Shown here one piece after another: positions 30,279-38,968 of a stretch of 64,000 nt of DNA. A model generated the notes under the pieces. The model did not search any database and was not told the origin of the DNA. It worked only from the letters and a program-made list of their open reading frames with translations. This stretch comes from Rahnella sp. AA (GTDB lineage: Bacteria > Pseudomonadota > Gammaproteobacteria > Enterobacterales > Enterobacteriaceae), in contig NZ_PITQ01000001.1 of assembly GCF_002834385.1 (NCBI RefSeq), positions 496,001 through 560,000 of the forward strand, in the 5' to 3' direction. The position numbers and the translations under genes are program-made. Every line of letters starts with the position of its first letter. Position 1 is the first letter of the stretch.

Positions 30279-31169
30279 ATGAGCGAGCCTTCGCTGCACC
30301 TGGTGCAAACCTTTGTCGCTGTCGTTGAACATCATAGCTTTGCCCGCGCCGCCCATGCGCTCGGGGTGACACCTTCCTCTGTCAGCCGTTTTATCAGAAC
30401 GCTGGAGCAGGAACTGGGCACCACACTGCTAAACCGGACAACGCGGGCGATGTCTTTGACTGAAACGGGAAAACGTTATTTTTCACAATGCAATCAGGCG
30501 CTGTTGCAACTGAAAAACGCCGCTGAAATGGCGCGTGATGAGCAGGATCTTCCGTATGGCCCGCTGGTGGTCAGTGCGCCCGTAGCGTTTGGCCACACGC
30601 ATATTGTGCCTTACTTGCGTGAATTTCTGGCGGCTTATCCGCTGGTACAGCTGGATCTGCGTCTGACCGATGACTACGCTGATCTGGTTGCGGAAGGCAT
30701 CATGCTGGCATTTCGTATTGGTCGTATGAAGGATTCCTCCCTGATTGTTCATAAGATGCTGGATAACCGGCGGATCCTGGTGGCTGCCCCGGCATATCTG
30801 GAAAAACACGGCGCGCCGCAGGTGCCGGAAGACCTTAATCAGCATGAATGTATTGTCTCCTCGGCCAGTCAGGACGGCGTGCTCTGGCGGTTATTTTCCG
30901 GCGGTGAAGAGCGCACGCTGGCACCCAAAGGGTCCGTTAAAGTCGATAATGCTGATGCGGCGCGGCGGCTTTGCATCGATGCCCATGGCATTGCATTTCA
31001 TTCTGCGGTCACGATGGCCGCAGCGATTGAAGCGGGCAGCCTGATGCAGGTGCTACCGCAGTGGGCGGGGCGGGAAACCGGTGTTTATTGCGTGCGACCA
31101 AACCGGCATATCGGCCCGGCAGCCCAGGCGCTTCTCAGTTTTTTGTCATCACGCTGGCAGCACAAATGA
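30279..31169 (+). CDS. LysR-family transcriptional regulator
   Basis: Encodes 296 residues. The winged helix-turn-helix covers about residues 5-64 (FVAVVEHHSFARAAHALGVTPSSVSRFIRTLEQELG), followed by a periplasmic-binding-like effector domain with PLVVSAPVAFG. Divergent from the PEP mutase-like/P-loop pair across 91 bp, the usual arrangement for a LysR regulator and its target. The CrgA-like C-terminal form (LFxIGxM, VYCVRP) is common among regulators of this type. Inducer unknown. Confidence 0.85.
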   Translation: MSEPSLHLVQTFVAVVEHHSFARAAHALGVTPSSVSRFIRTLEQELGTTLLNRTTRAMSLTETGKRYFSQCNQALLQLKNAAEMARDEQDLPYGPLVVSAPVAFGHTHIVPYLREFLAAYPLVQLDLRLTDDYADLVAEGIMLAFRIGRMKDSSLIVHKMLDNRRILVAAPAYLEKHGAPQVPEDLNQHECIVSSASQDGVLWRLFSGGEERTLAPKGSVKVDNADAARRLCIDAHGIAFHSAVTMAAAIEAGSLMQVLPQWAGRETGVYCVRPNRHIGPAAQALLSFLSSRWQHK

Positions 31170-31220
31170 CGATCAGGCGACATCCGTTATACTTATCTGA
31201 CAGGCAATGCGGAGGCTGAT

Positions 31221-31874
31221 ATGAATTTGGATCTTTTTGATCATCCCGATTTTCACCCGCACTGGCGTGAAGATCTTTTTCCCGGCGCAGTGGTGCTGCG
31301 TGGTGCGGCGCTTGAAAACGATACGGCGCTGCTGGCGGAGATCGACCGGATCGCCGGGCTGGTGCCGTTTCAGTATCGCGCGACGCCGGGCGGGTATGCG
31401 ATGTCCGTAGCGATGACCAACTGCGGCGATGTCGGCTGGGTTACAGATGATGCCGGTTACCGCTATCAGGCGGTTTCCCCCGAAAGCCAGCAGCAGTGGC
31501 CAGCAATGCCGGAACTGTTTCGTGATATCGCGGTGAATGCCGCAGAGCAGGCCGGTTTCCCGGGGTTTAATCCGGATGCCTGCCTGATTAACCGCTATCA
31601 GCCGGGCGCAAAAATGAGCCTGCATCAGGATAAAGACGAGCATGACTTCGGGCAGCCGATTGTCTCGATTTCCCTCGGATTACCGGCGGTGTTTCAGTTC
31701 GGCGGGCTGGAACGTAATGACAAAACGCAGCGCATCACTCTGACGCATGGCGATATCGTGGTGTGGGGCGGCCCGTCGCGGCTGCGCTATCACGGCGTTT
31801 TACCGCTGAAAGCGGGCGAACATCCGCTGACCGGGCAGTACAGGTTTAACCTGACATTCCGGAAAGCGACATAG
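31221..31874 (+). CDS. alkB: DNA/RNA demethylase AlkB
   Basis: An Fe(II)/2-oxoglutarate dioxygenase that removes 1-methyladenine and 3-methylcytosine lesions. The iron ligands are His135 and Asp137 (LHQDKDE) and His191 (YHGV). The 2-oxoglutarate arginine is Arg208 in YRFNLTFR, with Arg214 next to it. At 217 residues it matches E. coli AlkB (216). GGAGG lies before the ATG. Unlike E. coli it is not next to ada here. Confidence 0.95.
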   Translation: MNLDLFDHPDFHPHWREDLFPGAVVLRGAALENDTALLAEIDRIAGLVPFQYRATPGGYAMSVAMTNCGDVGWVTDDAGYRYQAVSPESQQQWPAMPELFRDIAVNAAEQAGFPGFNPDACLINRYQPGAKMSLHQDKDEHDFGQPIVSISLGLPAVFQFGGLERNDKTQRITLTHGDIVVWGGPSRLRYHGVLPLKAGEHPLTGQYRFNLTFRKAT

Positions 31875-31982
31875 AATGGGGTGAACAGGCCGTAAAGCAC
31901 AGGACTTTGTCCGCATTCTGCTTTACACTGCCGCCCTGAAAAAACTGACATGTTGAACGAATAATTACTTAGGCGGTAAGCG

Positions 31983-32462
31983 ATGAACGGCGTAATCACA
32001 ACCTGGTTTGAAGATAAAGGTTTCGGTTTTATCAAAGATGAAAACGGCGATAACCGTTATTTCCACGTGATTAAAGTCGCAAACCCTGAGCTGATTAAGA
32101 AAGATGCGGCAGTCACTTTTGAGCCAACCACCAATAACAAAGGCCTTTCCGCCTTTGCGGTTAAAGTGGAGCCTGAAAGCAAATACATCTTTATTGCCGG
32201 TGAGCGTATCAAAATCACCAGCATCAAATCTTTCCTGGCCTTCAACGAAGAAGTGCCGGTTGAAACCAAAATCGACAAAGAAAACGCCGTGCTTTCTGTC
32301 GGCCTGCTGATGAACCGTATCCGTCCGCAGGAAGAAGAGAAAAAAGCCGCAACGCGTACCATGAAAAAGCTGCTGATCACCACCTTCCAGAACAGCACCT
32401 ATGTATTCACGGAAGATGAAATTGACGTGGACGCCACGATTAAAACGCTGAAAGCGTTATAA
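31983..32462 (+). CDS. Cold-shock-domain protein with C-terminal extension
   Basis: Encodes 159 residues. The first 65 or so form a cold-shock OB domain: ITTWFEDKGFGFI carries the RNP1-like motif and RYFHVIKV the RNP2-like motif. Residues 66-159 are an extension with no family I recognise, containing KIDKENAVLSVGLLMN and ending in an acidic-then-basic stretch (TEDEIDVDATIKTLKAL). Likely a nucleic-acid-binding cytoplasmic protein. AGGCGG precedes the ATG. It stands alone between alkB and the pilus operon. Confidence 0.78.
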   Translation: MNGVITTWFEDKGFGFIKDENGDNRYFHVIKVANPELIKKDAAVTFEPTTNNKGLSAFAVKVEPESKYIFIAGERIKITSIKSFLAFNEEVPVETKIDKENAVLSVGLLMNRIRPQEEEKKAATRTMKKLLITTFQNSTYVFTEDEIDVDATIKTLKAL

Positions 32463-32470
32463 GATCTCAA

Positions 32471-32497
32471 AACCGGTGCGCATTCGTTGCACCGGTT
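32471..32497. terminator. Hairpin between the cold-shock gene and the pilus operon
   Basis: AACCGGTGC pairs perfectly with GCACCGGTT over a nine-base loop. The plus side has a weak T tract. The minus side is followed by TTTT, so it is a better terminator for the pilus operon than for the cold-shock gene. Confidence 0.65.
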
Positions 32498-32510
32498 CTG
32501 TTCTGCCCCT

Positions 32511-33488
32511 TTAGTACGTCACCGTCACCAATATCGTATCGCTGTAACTGCCCGCGGGCACGTTCGCCTGTGAGGCATTGACCGTCGCCGTGTAGGGAAT
32601 ACTTTGCGATAAACCGGTGCCTGTCAGTGACGCGTTGGTGGCTGCCGTCCAGACCGTGGTATCGGCTTTGAACAGCTGGTATTGCAGATAACTGGTCACA
32701 GAATTGACGGTCGAAGACATCTGCCGGTACTGCCCGTTGCTCGCATTGCTGCTGGCCAGGTTGACGGTGTATGTCGCGCTCAGCGTGCAGCGAACGCTCA
32801 GGGCATTTGAGGTCACGGAGGCGAAGCCTGCCGGAAATGCGGCAGAACCGAAGCTGACATTCGGGGCATTGTCGATATAACAATAATTGGTGACTATCAG
32901 CGTCACGGCGATGCTGGTTGTGGCCGTACCGTCGGTATACACGCAGGCACCTAACACGCCGATAAAGCAAATATGGTATGCCCAGTTAATGTTGATGCTA
33001 TCCGTATAGGTGCCGGCCGCCAGATTCGAGCCGGTAGCGGTTTTCAGATACAGCGGCAGGCTGCCATCACTGGCGTTGAATAAGCCCAGCAGGCCCAGCA
33101 GCGTGGTGCTGCTCCAGGTTGTGGAAGACCCGACGTTAACCGGCACGTTGCATCCGTTGTCCTGACAGATGATGTAAGGCAGATACTGTTTTGTGGTGGC
33201 GTTATACAGCCGTGCGGTGGTACCTGTGGCATTGGTGGTTGAGGCGATGGTCGCCGTGACTGTGTTGGTGCTGAGCAGGGACAGCACGCTGCCGGAACAA
33301 ACAAACCCGCTGGTCGCCGTGGCCATTTCAGACGTGGTACCGACGGTGAAGGAATTGTTGGATGTAAATGTGCCTGCGCCGGAAGAACTGGTACAGGCCG
33401 CCTGAGCCGCCTGAATGCTACCGAAAAGGGCACTAATCATCAGCAAACCGGAGAACACCCTGTAAATCCACTTACCCTTTCTGTTCAT
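32511..33488 (-). CDS. Csu-type pilus tip adhesin with two SCPU domains
   Basis: About 325 residues after choosing the ATG at 33488, which follows AGGAGAG and overlaps the usher end by 17 bases. A signal peptide ends at IQAAQAA. Two spore-coat-U (SCPU) beta-sandwich domains follow: one from about residue 30 to 180 with extra cysteines (ICQDNGC, HICFIGVLGACVY) and a C-terminal one ending SDTILVTVTY, the donor-strand-type end of these subunits. The two-domain form at the operon end fits the tip adhesin (CsuE role) of archaic chaperone-usher pili. Ser/Thr/Asn-rich composition is typical. Confidence 0.82.
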   Translation of the reverse strand: MNRKGKWIYRVFSGLLMISALFGSIQAAQAACTSSSGAGTFTSNNSFTVGTTSEMATATSGFVCSGSVLSLLSTNTVTATIASTTNATGTTARLYNATTKQYLPYIICQDNGCNVPVNVGSSTTWSSTTLLGLLGLFNASDGSLPLYLKTATGSNLAAGTYTDSININWAYHICFIGVLGACVYTDGTATTSIAVTLIVTNYCYIDNAPNVSFGSAAFPAGFASVTSNALSVRCTLSATYTVNLASSNASNGQYRQMSSTVNSVTSYLQYQLFKADTTVWTAATNASLTGTGLSQSIPYTATVNASQANVPAGSYSDTILVTVTY

Positions 33489-36048
33489 TTTTCTCTCCTG
33501 TGACTGCGCCATTGCGACACACCAGCGGCCCGACCTGCTCGATGCTATGTTTGTTCACGTTAAGGTCGAAGCCGATCCGGCAAAGTGAGCCGTCTTCCTG
33601 GCGAATACTCAGCATGTTGTGTGGCGTAAGGTTGCTGAAGTAGGCCAGACCGCCATAGCCGACGACGGTGGTTTGCTGGCTATTTTGCTCAGTGACGACC
33701 GTGCCCAATTTCAGTGGCTGGCCCTGAACATCCTGCAGGGTGATATTCGCTGACAGTACTTTCTTCACATGAAACTCCACCACAATGCCGCTGCTCTGGC
33801 GTACGGAAATTTTGTCGGAGACTTTGGTTGCCACCACATCGGCAGGCAACGGCAGCGTATCGATATCGACTTTGGCCGGATAATACGAGCTGACGGTTGG
33901 GATTAGCAGATGGCCGTTTTTATCGGTCACCCCCTGTTTCTGGTTTTCAAACATCACGGGGACACCGGCGTAATTGCCGGTATCAACCACGATAAAGGCG
34001 TCATTGATTTTGTCTGAGAGGAAGAAGTCATTCGCCATAAACACCACCGAACCGCTGAGATCGGCCCAGTTGGTGTACTTGCCGGTTGCACCATATATTC
34101 CCCCTTCAAGCGTGGCGTAGCGGGTTTTCCAGGTGGCATCTGCCTGCTGATAAGGATCTCTGCCGCCGGTATAGGCCAGATTCCAGCCCAGCCCGCCTTC
34201 GGTCGGTGCTGTTTTGCTGGCGCTGAGCTGTTCCTGATAGTTTCCTGCGCTGTCACGTTGCATGCCTGCCGTGACGCTGGCCCCTGAATCCAGCGGCACA
34301 ATAAATTGCAGCTGTGCGCTATAACCGCTGTCGCTCAGCGTTTTGTTCAGTGATAAAAACATACTGCTTTGCCCCCACAGCGAGCGGCTGTAGGAGAAAT
34401 TCAGCAGCCGGGTATGACTTTTGTCGTAAGCCTCTACGTCGTAATAGCCAATCCCGACGGTGCCGTTGGACGGGCCGAACGGCGAGGTGCTGAACGTCAC
34501 CTGATCGGCCTGACGGCTCAGACGGGTGTCACTGGTGTAAGAAGTCAGGTCCTGAAATCCCGGGCTGCGGCTTGAGCGTAAAGCCGAGAGGCTGAAGCGG
34601 TTGGAATAATAGGAGTAACCGACCGTGTACTGATTGCCACTTTTTTTGTCGGTATCCCCGTCAGAATTGGGTGAGGCGCTGATCTGACCGCTATTATCGG
34701 GAATGCCGTTGGCATTAAAATTCGGATTTACGTTACTGTTATTGGCAGGCAAATCGCCGCTGTCCATTGGCGCACGATTAGCACGGCTCTGGCTGGCAGA
34801 CAGGCTGAATGTTCCCCAATGGCCCACGGCAACATCCGCCCCCAGGCCGCCCAGCGCCAGCCCCTGCGTGGCCTCCGCGTGTGAGGAAAGGGTCAGATAG
34901 TTATTGATGCCGTAACGGTAAATGCCGCTGAACGCCGCGTCCGAGTAATCCCCGCTGGTGATGCCATAGTTTTGCCGCACGGCACCCAGCGACAGATCGA
35001 AATCGCTCAGCCCTTTGCGCAGCAATGTGTTCGAAACATAAAACGGCACGCTGGTAGAAACCTGCCTGCCTAAGGCATCGGTGGTCACAACCGTCGCCTC
35101 ACCCGCGCCGTTAATGTAGGGCACATTTGTGAGGGTGAACGGGCCCGAATTCAGGTTATTACTGCTGGCCTTATACCCGTTGAGGAACAAATCGACCGTC
35201 GTTGGCACGGCGGCTGTCCCGCTGTATTGCAGCAAAGGATACGTCACCAGATCCGGCCGGACGCCGAAATCGCGGCTGATGCGAAGCCCCGCCATACGGG
35301 CTGAATTGCTCCAGGTCAGCGAGTTACTGACAAAATCCCCGACCTGATAGCTGACCAGCTGCTGCTCGTCGTTGTAGCGCCAGTAGGTGTCATAGCGCAG
35401 GTAGCCGCTTTGCGCCCCGGAGTCACTGCCGTTGCTGCCACCCAGATTCTCGCGCAGCGTGCCGGTATTGGTGAGGATCCCGACGCTGCTGAACAAACGC
35501 TGTTCCAGCCAGGTGGCCACCGAGCGCTGTCCTTCATACGGATCGGTATAATATGCGTCGTAGTTGAACAGCAAACCGGTACTGCTCTGAGAGGGCGTAA
35601 ATCCGATCAGATTATCGCTGCTGACATCCTGCCTCGGCAGCCAGTCATCAGGAACCTGAATAACCATCTGCTGCACCGCAGCGTTGTAGGTGGCTTTCAC
35701 GCCGGGCAGGGCGGAAACGTTCACTAACCCCTGATCCTGACCATTCGTGCGCACATGGTTTTTCGCCAGCACGCCGGACTCAATAAAATAAGCATTGTCA
35801 CGATACAGCACCGGTACAACCTGATTGTCCGTCTGCCCGTTAACCACCAGCGACAGATAATAGGTGACATCCTGAACGGCCGGCGCGGCGCGCGGTGCAT
35901 CCGGCAATGCCCCGTACTCATCCGCGAGCACGGCCACGGGAAATCCCGAGAGGCCGAGGCTTCCTGCGTAAATCAGGTACAGGCCGTACTCAGGACGGCA
36001 AGCACGTCTGATAAAAGTGGTCAGGCGCTGTAATGGCATTTTTTGCAA
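33472..36048 (-). CDS. Outer-membrane usher of an archaic (Csu-type) chaperone-usher pilus
   Basis: Encodes 858 residues forming an outer-membrane usher barrel that receives chaperone-subunit complexes and assembles the pilus. Recognisable parts are the N-terminal chaperone-binding domain (YYLSLVVNGQ), the long barrel with FLNGYKASSNNLNSGPFTL and VPYINGAGEATVV, a plug region and C-terminal domains near DKNGHLLIPTV and NLTPHNMLSI. The most upstream start is a TTG at 36048 with AAGG four bases before it; an ATG at 36039 is the alternative. The Asn/Asp-rich run near residues 430-470 is unusual but in frame. Confidence 0.88.
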   Translation of the reverse strand: MQKMPLQRLTTFIRRACRPEYGLYLIYAGSLGLSGFPVAVLADEYGALPDAPRAAPAVQDVTYYLSLVVNGQTDNQVVPVLYRDNAYFIESGVLAKNHVRTNGQDQGLVNVSALPGVKATYNAAVQQMVIQVPDDWLPRQDVSSDNLIGFTPSQSSTGLLFNYDAYYTDPYEGQRSVATWLEQRLFSSVGILTNTGTLRENLGGSNGSDSGAQSGYLRYDTYWRYNDEQQLVSYQVGDFVSNSLTWSNSARMAGLRISRDFGVRPDLVTYPLLQYSGTAAVPTTVDLFLNGYKASSNNLNSGPFTLTNVPYINGAGEATVVTTDALGRQVSTSVPFYVSNTLLRKGLSDFDLSLGAVRQNYGITSGDYSDAAFSGIYRYGINNYLTLSSHAEATQGLALGGLGADVAVGHWGTFSLSASQSRANRAPMDSGDLPANNSNVNPNFNANGIPDNSGQISASPNSDGDTDKKSGNQYTVGYSYYSNRFSLSALRSSRSPGFQDLTSYTSDTRLSRQADQVTFSTSPFGPSNGTVGIGYYDVEAYDKSHTRLLNFSYSRSLWGQSSMFLSLNKTLSDSGYSAQLQFIVPLDSGASVTAGMQRDSAGNYQEQLSASKTAPTEGGLGWNLAYTGGRDPYQQADATWKTRYATLEGGIYGATGKYTNWADLSGSVVFMANDFFLSDKINDAFIVVDTGNYAGVPVMFENQKQGVTDKNGHLLIPTVSSYYPAKVDIDTLPLPADVVATKVSDKISVRQSSGIVVEFHVKKVLSANITLQDVQGQPLKLGTVVTEQNSQQTTVVGYGGLAYFSNLTPHNMLSIRQEDGSLCRIGFDLNVNKHSIEQVGPLVCRNGAVTGEKNEQKG

Positions 36049-36054
36049 CGGACC

Positions 36055-36852
36055 TTACTCTGCGCGTGGGATCACAATAGGCCGGGTGTTATCCGCAATT
36101 TGCGCGTTCAGTTGCCCGCCCGGAATAATCCCCGCAGGCACGGGCCAGCGCATTTCCTGGCCGGGCAACACGTATCCCATAAAACCGGCGACCATCGTTT
36201 TTACCCCTTGTCTGACGTTACCGCTGGCTGACCAGAACACATTGCTCAGACGGGCGTGAACCGTGCCGGTATTGCGTACTTTCAGAAACATTTTTCCTCC
36301 CTCTGTGTCGATACTCCATTTCAATACGGGTTTGGTTGCCGAAGCCGGATCACGCTTTACATCGGTGCGGTCGTTGGTCCAGAGCCCCTCACCATCGAGA
36401 AATAACGGCAGCAGATAGCGCATCTGCAATTGCAGCCCGACGACGGCTTTTTTCTGGCTTTCCGGTGCCGCATTCAGCGGAGAAGGGATCTCATCGACAA
36501 TGATCCGAAACGCTTTTTCTGTCTTAGGTGGCACGGTCGTATTGCGGATTAAACGAATAAGCTGGCGCTGGCCCGGTGCGACAGTGGCAAATGGCGGGCT
36601 GGCGACCACGTCTGTCTGGGTGGCGTAGCGCTCATTAAAATTCTCCTGCTTCCAGGCCATCACCCGAACCTGAAGCGATACCGGATCCGCCCCGCGGTTT
36701 TCCAGCCACAGGGCCGAACCGTTCTGGTCAGATTCGATGATCTGATAGACCGGCCAAACCAGCACCGAACTGGCCGAAAAAGCCTGTGCGCTGAACAGCA
36801 GGGCGAGCAGAAGCAGCAGGTGAGAAACAAAGCGATTAAAGGGTTGTGTCAT
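36055..36852 (-). CDS. Periplasmic pilus chaperone (Csu type)
   Basis: A 265-residue two-domain immunoglobulin-like chaperone that caps pilin subunits in the periplasm. The signal peptide ends at SAQAFSAS. The first domain carries the G1/F1 region with APGQRQLIRLIRNT and KAFRIIVDEIP; the second includes LKVRNTGTVHARLSNV and ends with a long hydrophobic/basic tail. The subunit-anchoring Arg/Lys pair of chaperones is plausibly in RQLIRLIR. It sits six bases before the usher and 18 bases after the SCPU gene. Confidence 0.88.
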   Translation of the reverse strand: MTQPFNRFVSHLLLLLALLFSAQAFSASSVLVWPVYQIIESDQNGSALWLENRGADPVSLQVRVMAWKQENFNERYATQTDVVASPPFATVAPGQRQLIRLIRNTTVPPKTEKAFRIIVDEIPSPLNAAPESQKKAVVGLQLQMRYLLPLFLDGEGLWTNDRTDVKRDPASATKPVLKWSIDTEGGKMFLKVRNTGTVHARLSNVFWSASGNVRQGVKTMVAGFMGYVLPGQEMRWPVPAGIIPGGQLNAQIADNTRPIVIPRAE

Positions 36853-36870
36853 ATTTCATATCCTGATGAT

Positions 36871-37404
36871 TCAATAAGTTAACGTCACGGTCACCGTGTC
36901 GGTGTAAGTGCCCGCAGTGGGTGATGTCGTGAATGAAAGTAGCCGGGCGTAAACCGGGTAAGTTTGTGTTGTGGCGGGAAAACTGCTGATGCTCATTGCC
37001 TGCGTACCGGTCCCCCAGACCACGCTGTGCGCGGCGTTCTGGTAAAGCTGGTAAGCCAGCGTGGCGGTTGCGCCGCTGTTTGCCATATAACGTTGTGTGG
37101 CCGAGCCTCCGTGTATGCCATAGTCCATGGCTATCGAAACCGTCGCTCCGGGCGTGCAGGTCACGACGACGGAGCCGGCACCGGCGCTGCTGACAACGTC
37201 GACGTTGGCCGGCACAGAGGCAAAGGATCCAAAGTTAATGGTGCCGAGATTGGTTATCGGGCTGGCGAGTGAATTACCGAATGCACAACCGTTGGTGACG
37301 GTGGCGGTCACGGAAAAACTGGTCGTGGCAGTGGCCGCTTGCACGGCAGGCGTCAGGAGCAGGAACGCAATGGTCAGCGGGGTGAGGCAGCGTTCAGGCA
37401 TCAT
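36871..37404 (-). CDS. Csu-type pilin subunit (SCPU domain) 3
   Basis: A 177-residue secreted subunit with a signal peptide ending VQAAT and a single SCPU domain. Cysteines in TNGCAFGN and VVTCTPG form the expected disulfide, and the C-terminus TYTDTVTVTLTY is the family donor-strand end. Two adjacent ATG codons at 37404 and 37401 could start it. It lies nine bases after the preceding pilin gene and 18 before the chaperone. Confidence 0.85.
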   Translation of the reverse strand: MMPERCLTPLTIAFLLLTPAVQAATATTSFSVTATVTNGCAFGNSLASPITNLGTINFGSFASVPANVDVVSSAGAGSVVVTCTPGATVSIAMDYGIHGGSATQRYMANSGATATLAYQLYQNAAHSVVWGTGTQAMSISSFPATTQTYPVYARLLSFTTSPTAGTYTDTVTVTLTY

Positions 37405-37413
37405 GTGGCCCCG

Positions 37414-37929
37414 CTACCAGCTGACGGTAACATTGACCGTATCCGTATACGAGCCCGCGGCGGGCGTGGTTTGCGACGGCACACGGCCATAAACCGTATA
37501 CCACTGATCGGCGCCGTTGCCCGTACCAGTCTGGCCGGTCGTGTTATCCCAAATGGTCGTGCGGCTGGCCGTGGTGTAGAGGTTGTACAAAATCGTCAGT
37601 GCGCTGTTGGTGGTATTGGCCATTTTGCGGCTGGCGACGGTGCCGCTGACGCCACCATCCATCAGTATTTTATAGCTCAGGCCGTTAACGCAGTTCACCC
37701 GGATGGAACCCGCAAGCTGTGAGCTGGCTGCGTTGATGGTGCTGGTAAGCGTGGCGTAGTTGCCGAAATTGAAAGTGCCGAAGGAAGTATTTCCGGACGT
37801 CGTTGTACCCGCCGCACAGGCAGGCAGTAAGGTTGCGGTTATCCCAATCGTCGCGGATTGAACGGACGGGATCGCCGCCTGAAATGACAGCGCTATCAGG
37901 GCTGGCAACAGCGGTACCTTGATGTCCAT
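37414..37929 (-). CDS. Csu-type pilin subunit (SCPU domain) 2
   Basis: About 171 residues. The ATG at 37929 (MDIKVPLL) is preferred to one at 37944 because AGGAAAGG lies just before it. Signal peptide, SCPU domain with cysteines in LPACAAG and RVNCVNG, GTFNFGNYATLTSTINAA, and the terminal SYTDTVNVTVSW. About 65 bases separate it from the first pilin gene, the widest gap inside the operon. Confidence 0.85.
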   Translation of the reverse strand: MDIKVPLLPALIALSFQAAIPSVQSATIGITATLLPACAAGTTTSGNTSFGTFNFGNYATLTSTINAASSQLAGSIRVNCVNGLSYKILMDGGVSGTVASRKMANTTNSALTILYNLYTTASRTTIWDNTTGQTGTGNGADQWYTVYGRVPSQTTPAAGSYTDTVNVTVSW

Positions 37930-37994
37930 AACCTTTCCTTCCATGTATAAAATAAGTCGTACAGGGCCGTAGCAGGCCCTGACGCTTTAAGGCA

Positions 37995-38540
37995 TTACCA
38001 GGAAAGTGTTGCGACTACGGTATCGTTATAGGTGCCCGCAGCGGGTGTTGTGCTGGTTTGGTCTGAAGGTAATACGCGCCCGTAAATCGGGATATTTTGC
38101 GCTGTGGTACCCGTTCCGAGGGTAACAGGCGTATTAATCGCGATTTCGGTGGTACGTGCGGCGTCAGAATAGAGGCGATAAGGAATGCTGTTGCCGCTGG
38201 AGGTCATGGTACGCACGCCTCCGGTGGCTGCCAGCCCGCCGTTGAGTGACAGCGTCGGGCTCAGGCCGGTGCTGCATGTCACGGTGACCGCGCTGGTCCC
38301 GTTGGCACCCAGGACGGTGCCGTTGATAACACTGGTCAGATCGGCATAGTTACCAAAATTCAGGGTACCCCACTGGTTGGTCCCCCCGGTTGCGGTACCA
38401 TTGCCGACGGTACAACCCGTGCTGATGGTCAGCTGAACGCCCACTTGCCCTGTTAAGGTACCGGCCGCTTGTGCGCCTGTGGCTAATGTCAGCGTGACAG
38501 CCGCGAGAATTGCCAGTAATAAAGAATTTTTTTCGCCCAT
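37995..38540 (-). CDS. Csu-type major pilin-like subunit (SCPU domain) 1
   Basis: First gene of the pilus operon, 181 residues from the ATG at 38540 (MGEKNSLLL), preceded by GGGAGTC. A longer frame reaches 38600 but would add a non-signal-like cysteine-containing leader. Signal peptide ending TGAQAA, SCPU domain with cysteines in STGCTVG and VTCSTG, GTLNFGNYADLTSVING and the end TYNDTVVATLSW. As the first subunit it most likely forms the main shaft (CsuA/B role), by position only. Confidence 0.85.
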   Translation of the reverse strand: MGEKNSLLLAILAAVTLTLATGAQAAGTLTGQVGVQLTISTGCTVGNGTATGGTNQWGTLNFGNYADLTSVINGTVLGANGTSAVTVTCSTGLSPTLSLNGGLAATGGVRTMTSSGNSIPYRLYSDAARTTEIAINTPVTLGTGTTAQNIPIYGRVLPSDQTSTTPAAGTYNDTVVATLSW

Positions 38541-38968
38541 GATGACTCCCAATAACAACGTACACAGATGTGTATTCATGCAACGTGATTCCGGTTGCAT
38601 GTGGAAATCCTCTGGTGGTTAATAATCAACGCTAAAAACTGCAAGAAAAGTTGGTAATAAACGGCATTCAGGCTGGGACTTATGTTTTTCAGCTACAACC
38701 GAAGACATCCCTGACCTTAAACACATGATGAAACACGCCGTTATGGTTAAATATAAGTTAATAAATTTACCTTAAGGGGATCTTTTCTGCATTTTCTCTA
38801 ATAAGGATAAAAATTCTATAAATTAACTGTTATCAATTTTTTATTCTTATAATTTTGTTTTTGTGATGATTAGTGTCTTGTTAATCAAGTGTAAGGATGA
38901 GGTTTTTTAACCATTTTGACTGTGATGTTATTGGTTTTTCGTAAGGTAACTGTCCAACGGAGCTTCTG
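38541..38968. other. A/T-rich upstream region of the pilus operon
   Basis: No gene seen. Between about 38690 and 38900 the sequence is strikingly A/T-rich compared with both neighbours, with runs such as TTAACTGTTATCAATTTTTT. It must hold the minus-strand promoter of the pilus operon and the plus-strand start of ydcF. Such composition is often H-NS-bound in enterobacteria (inference). Confidence 0.55.
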
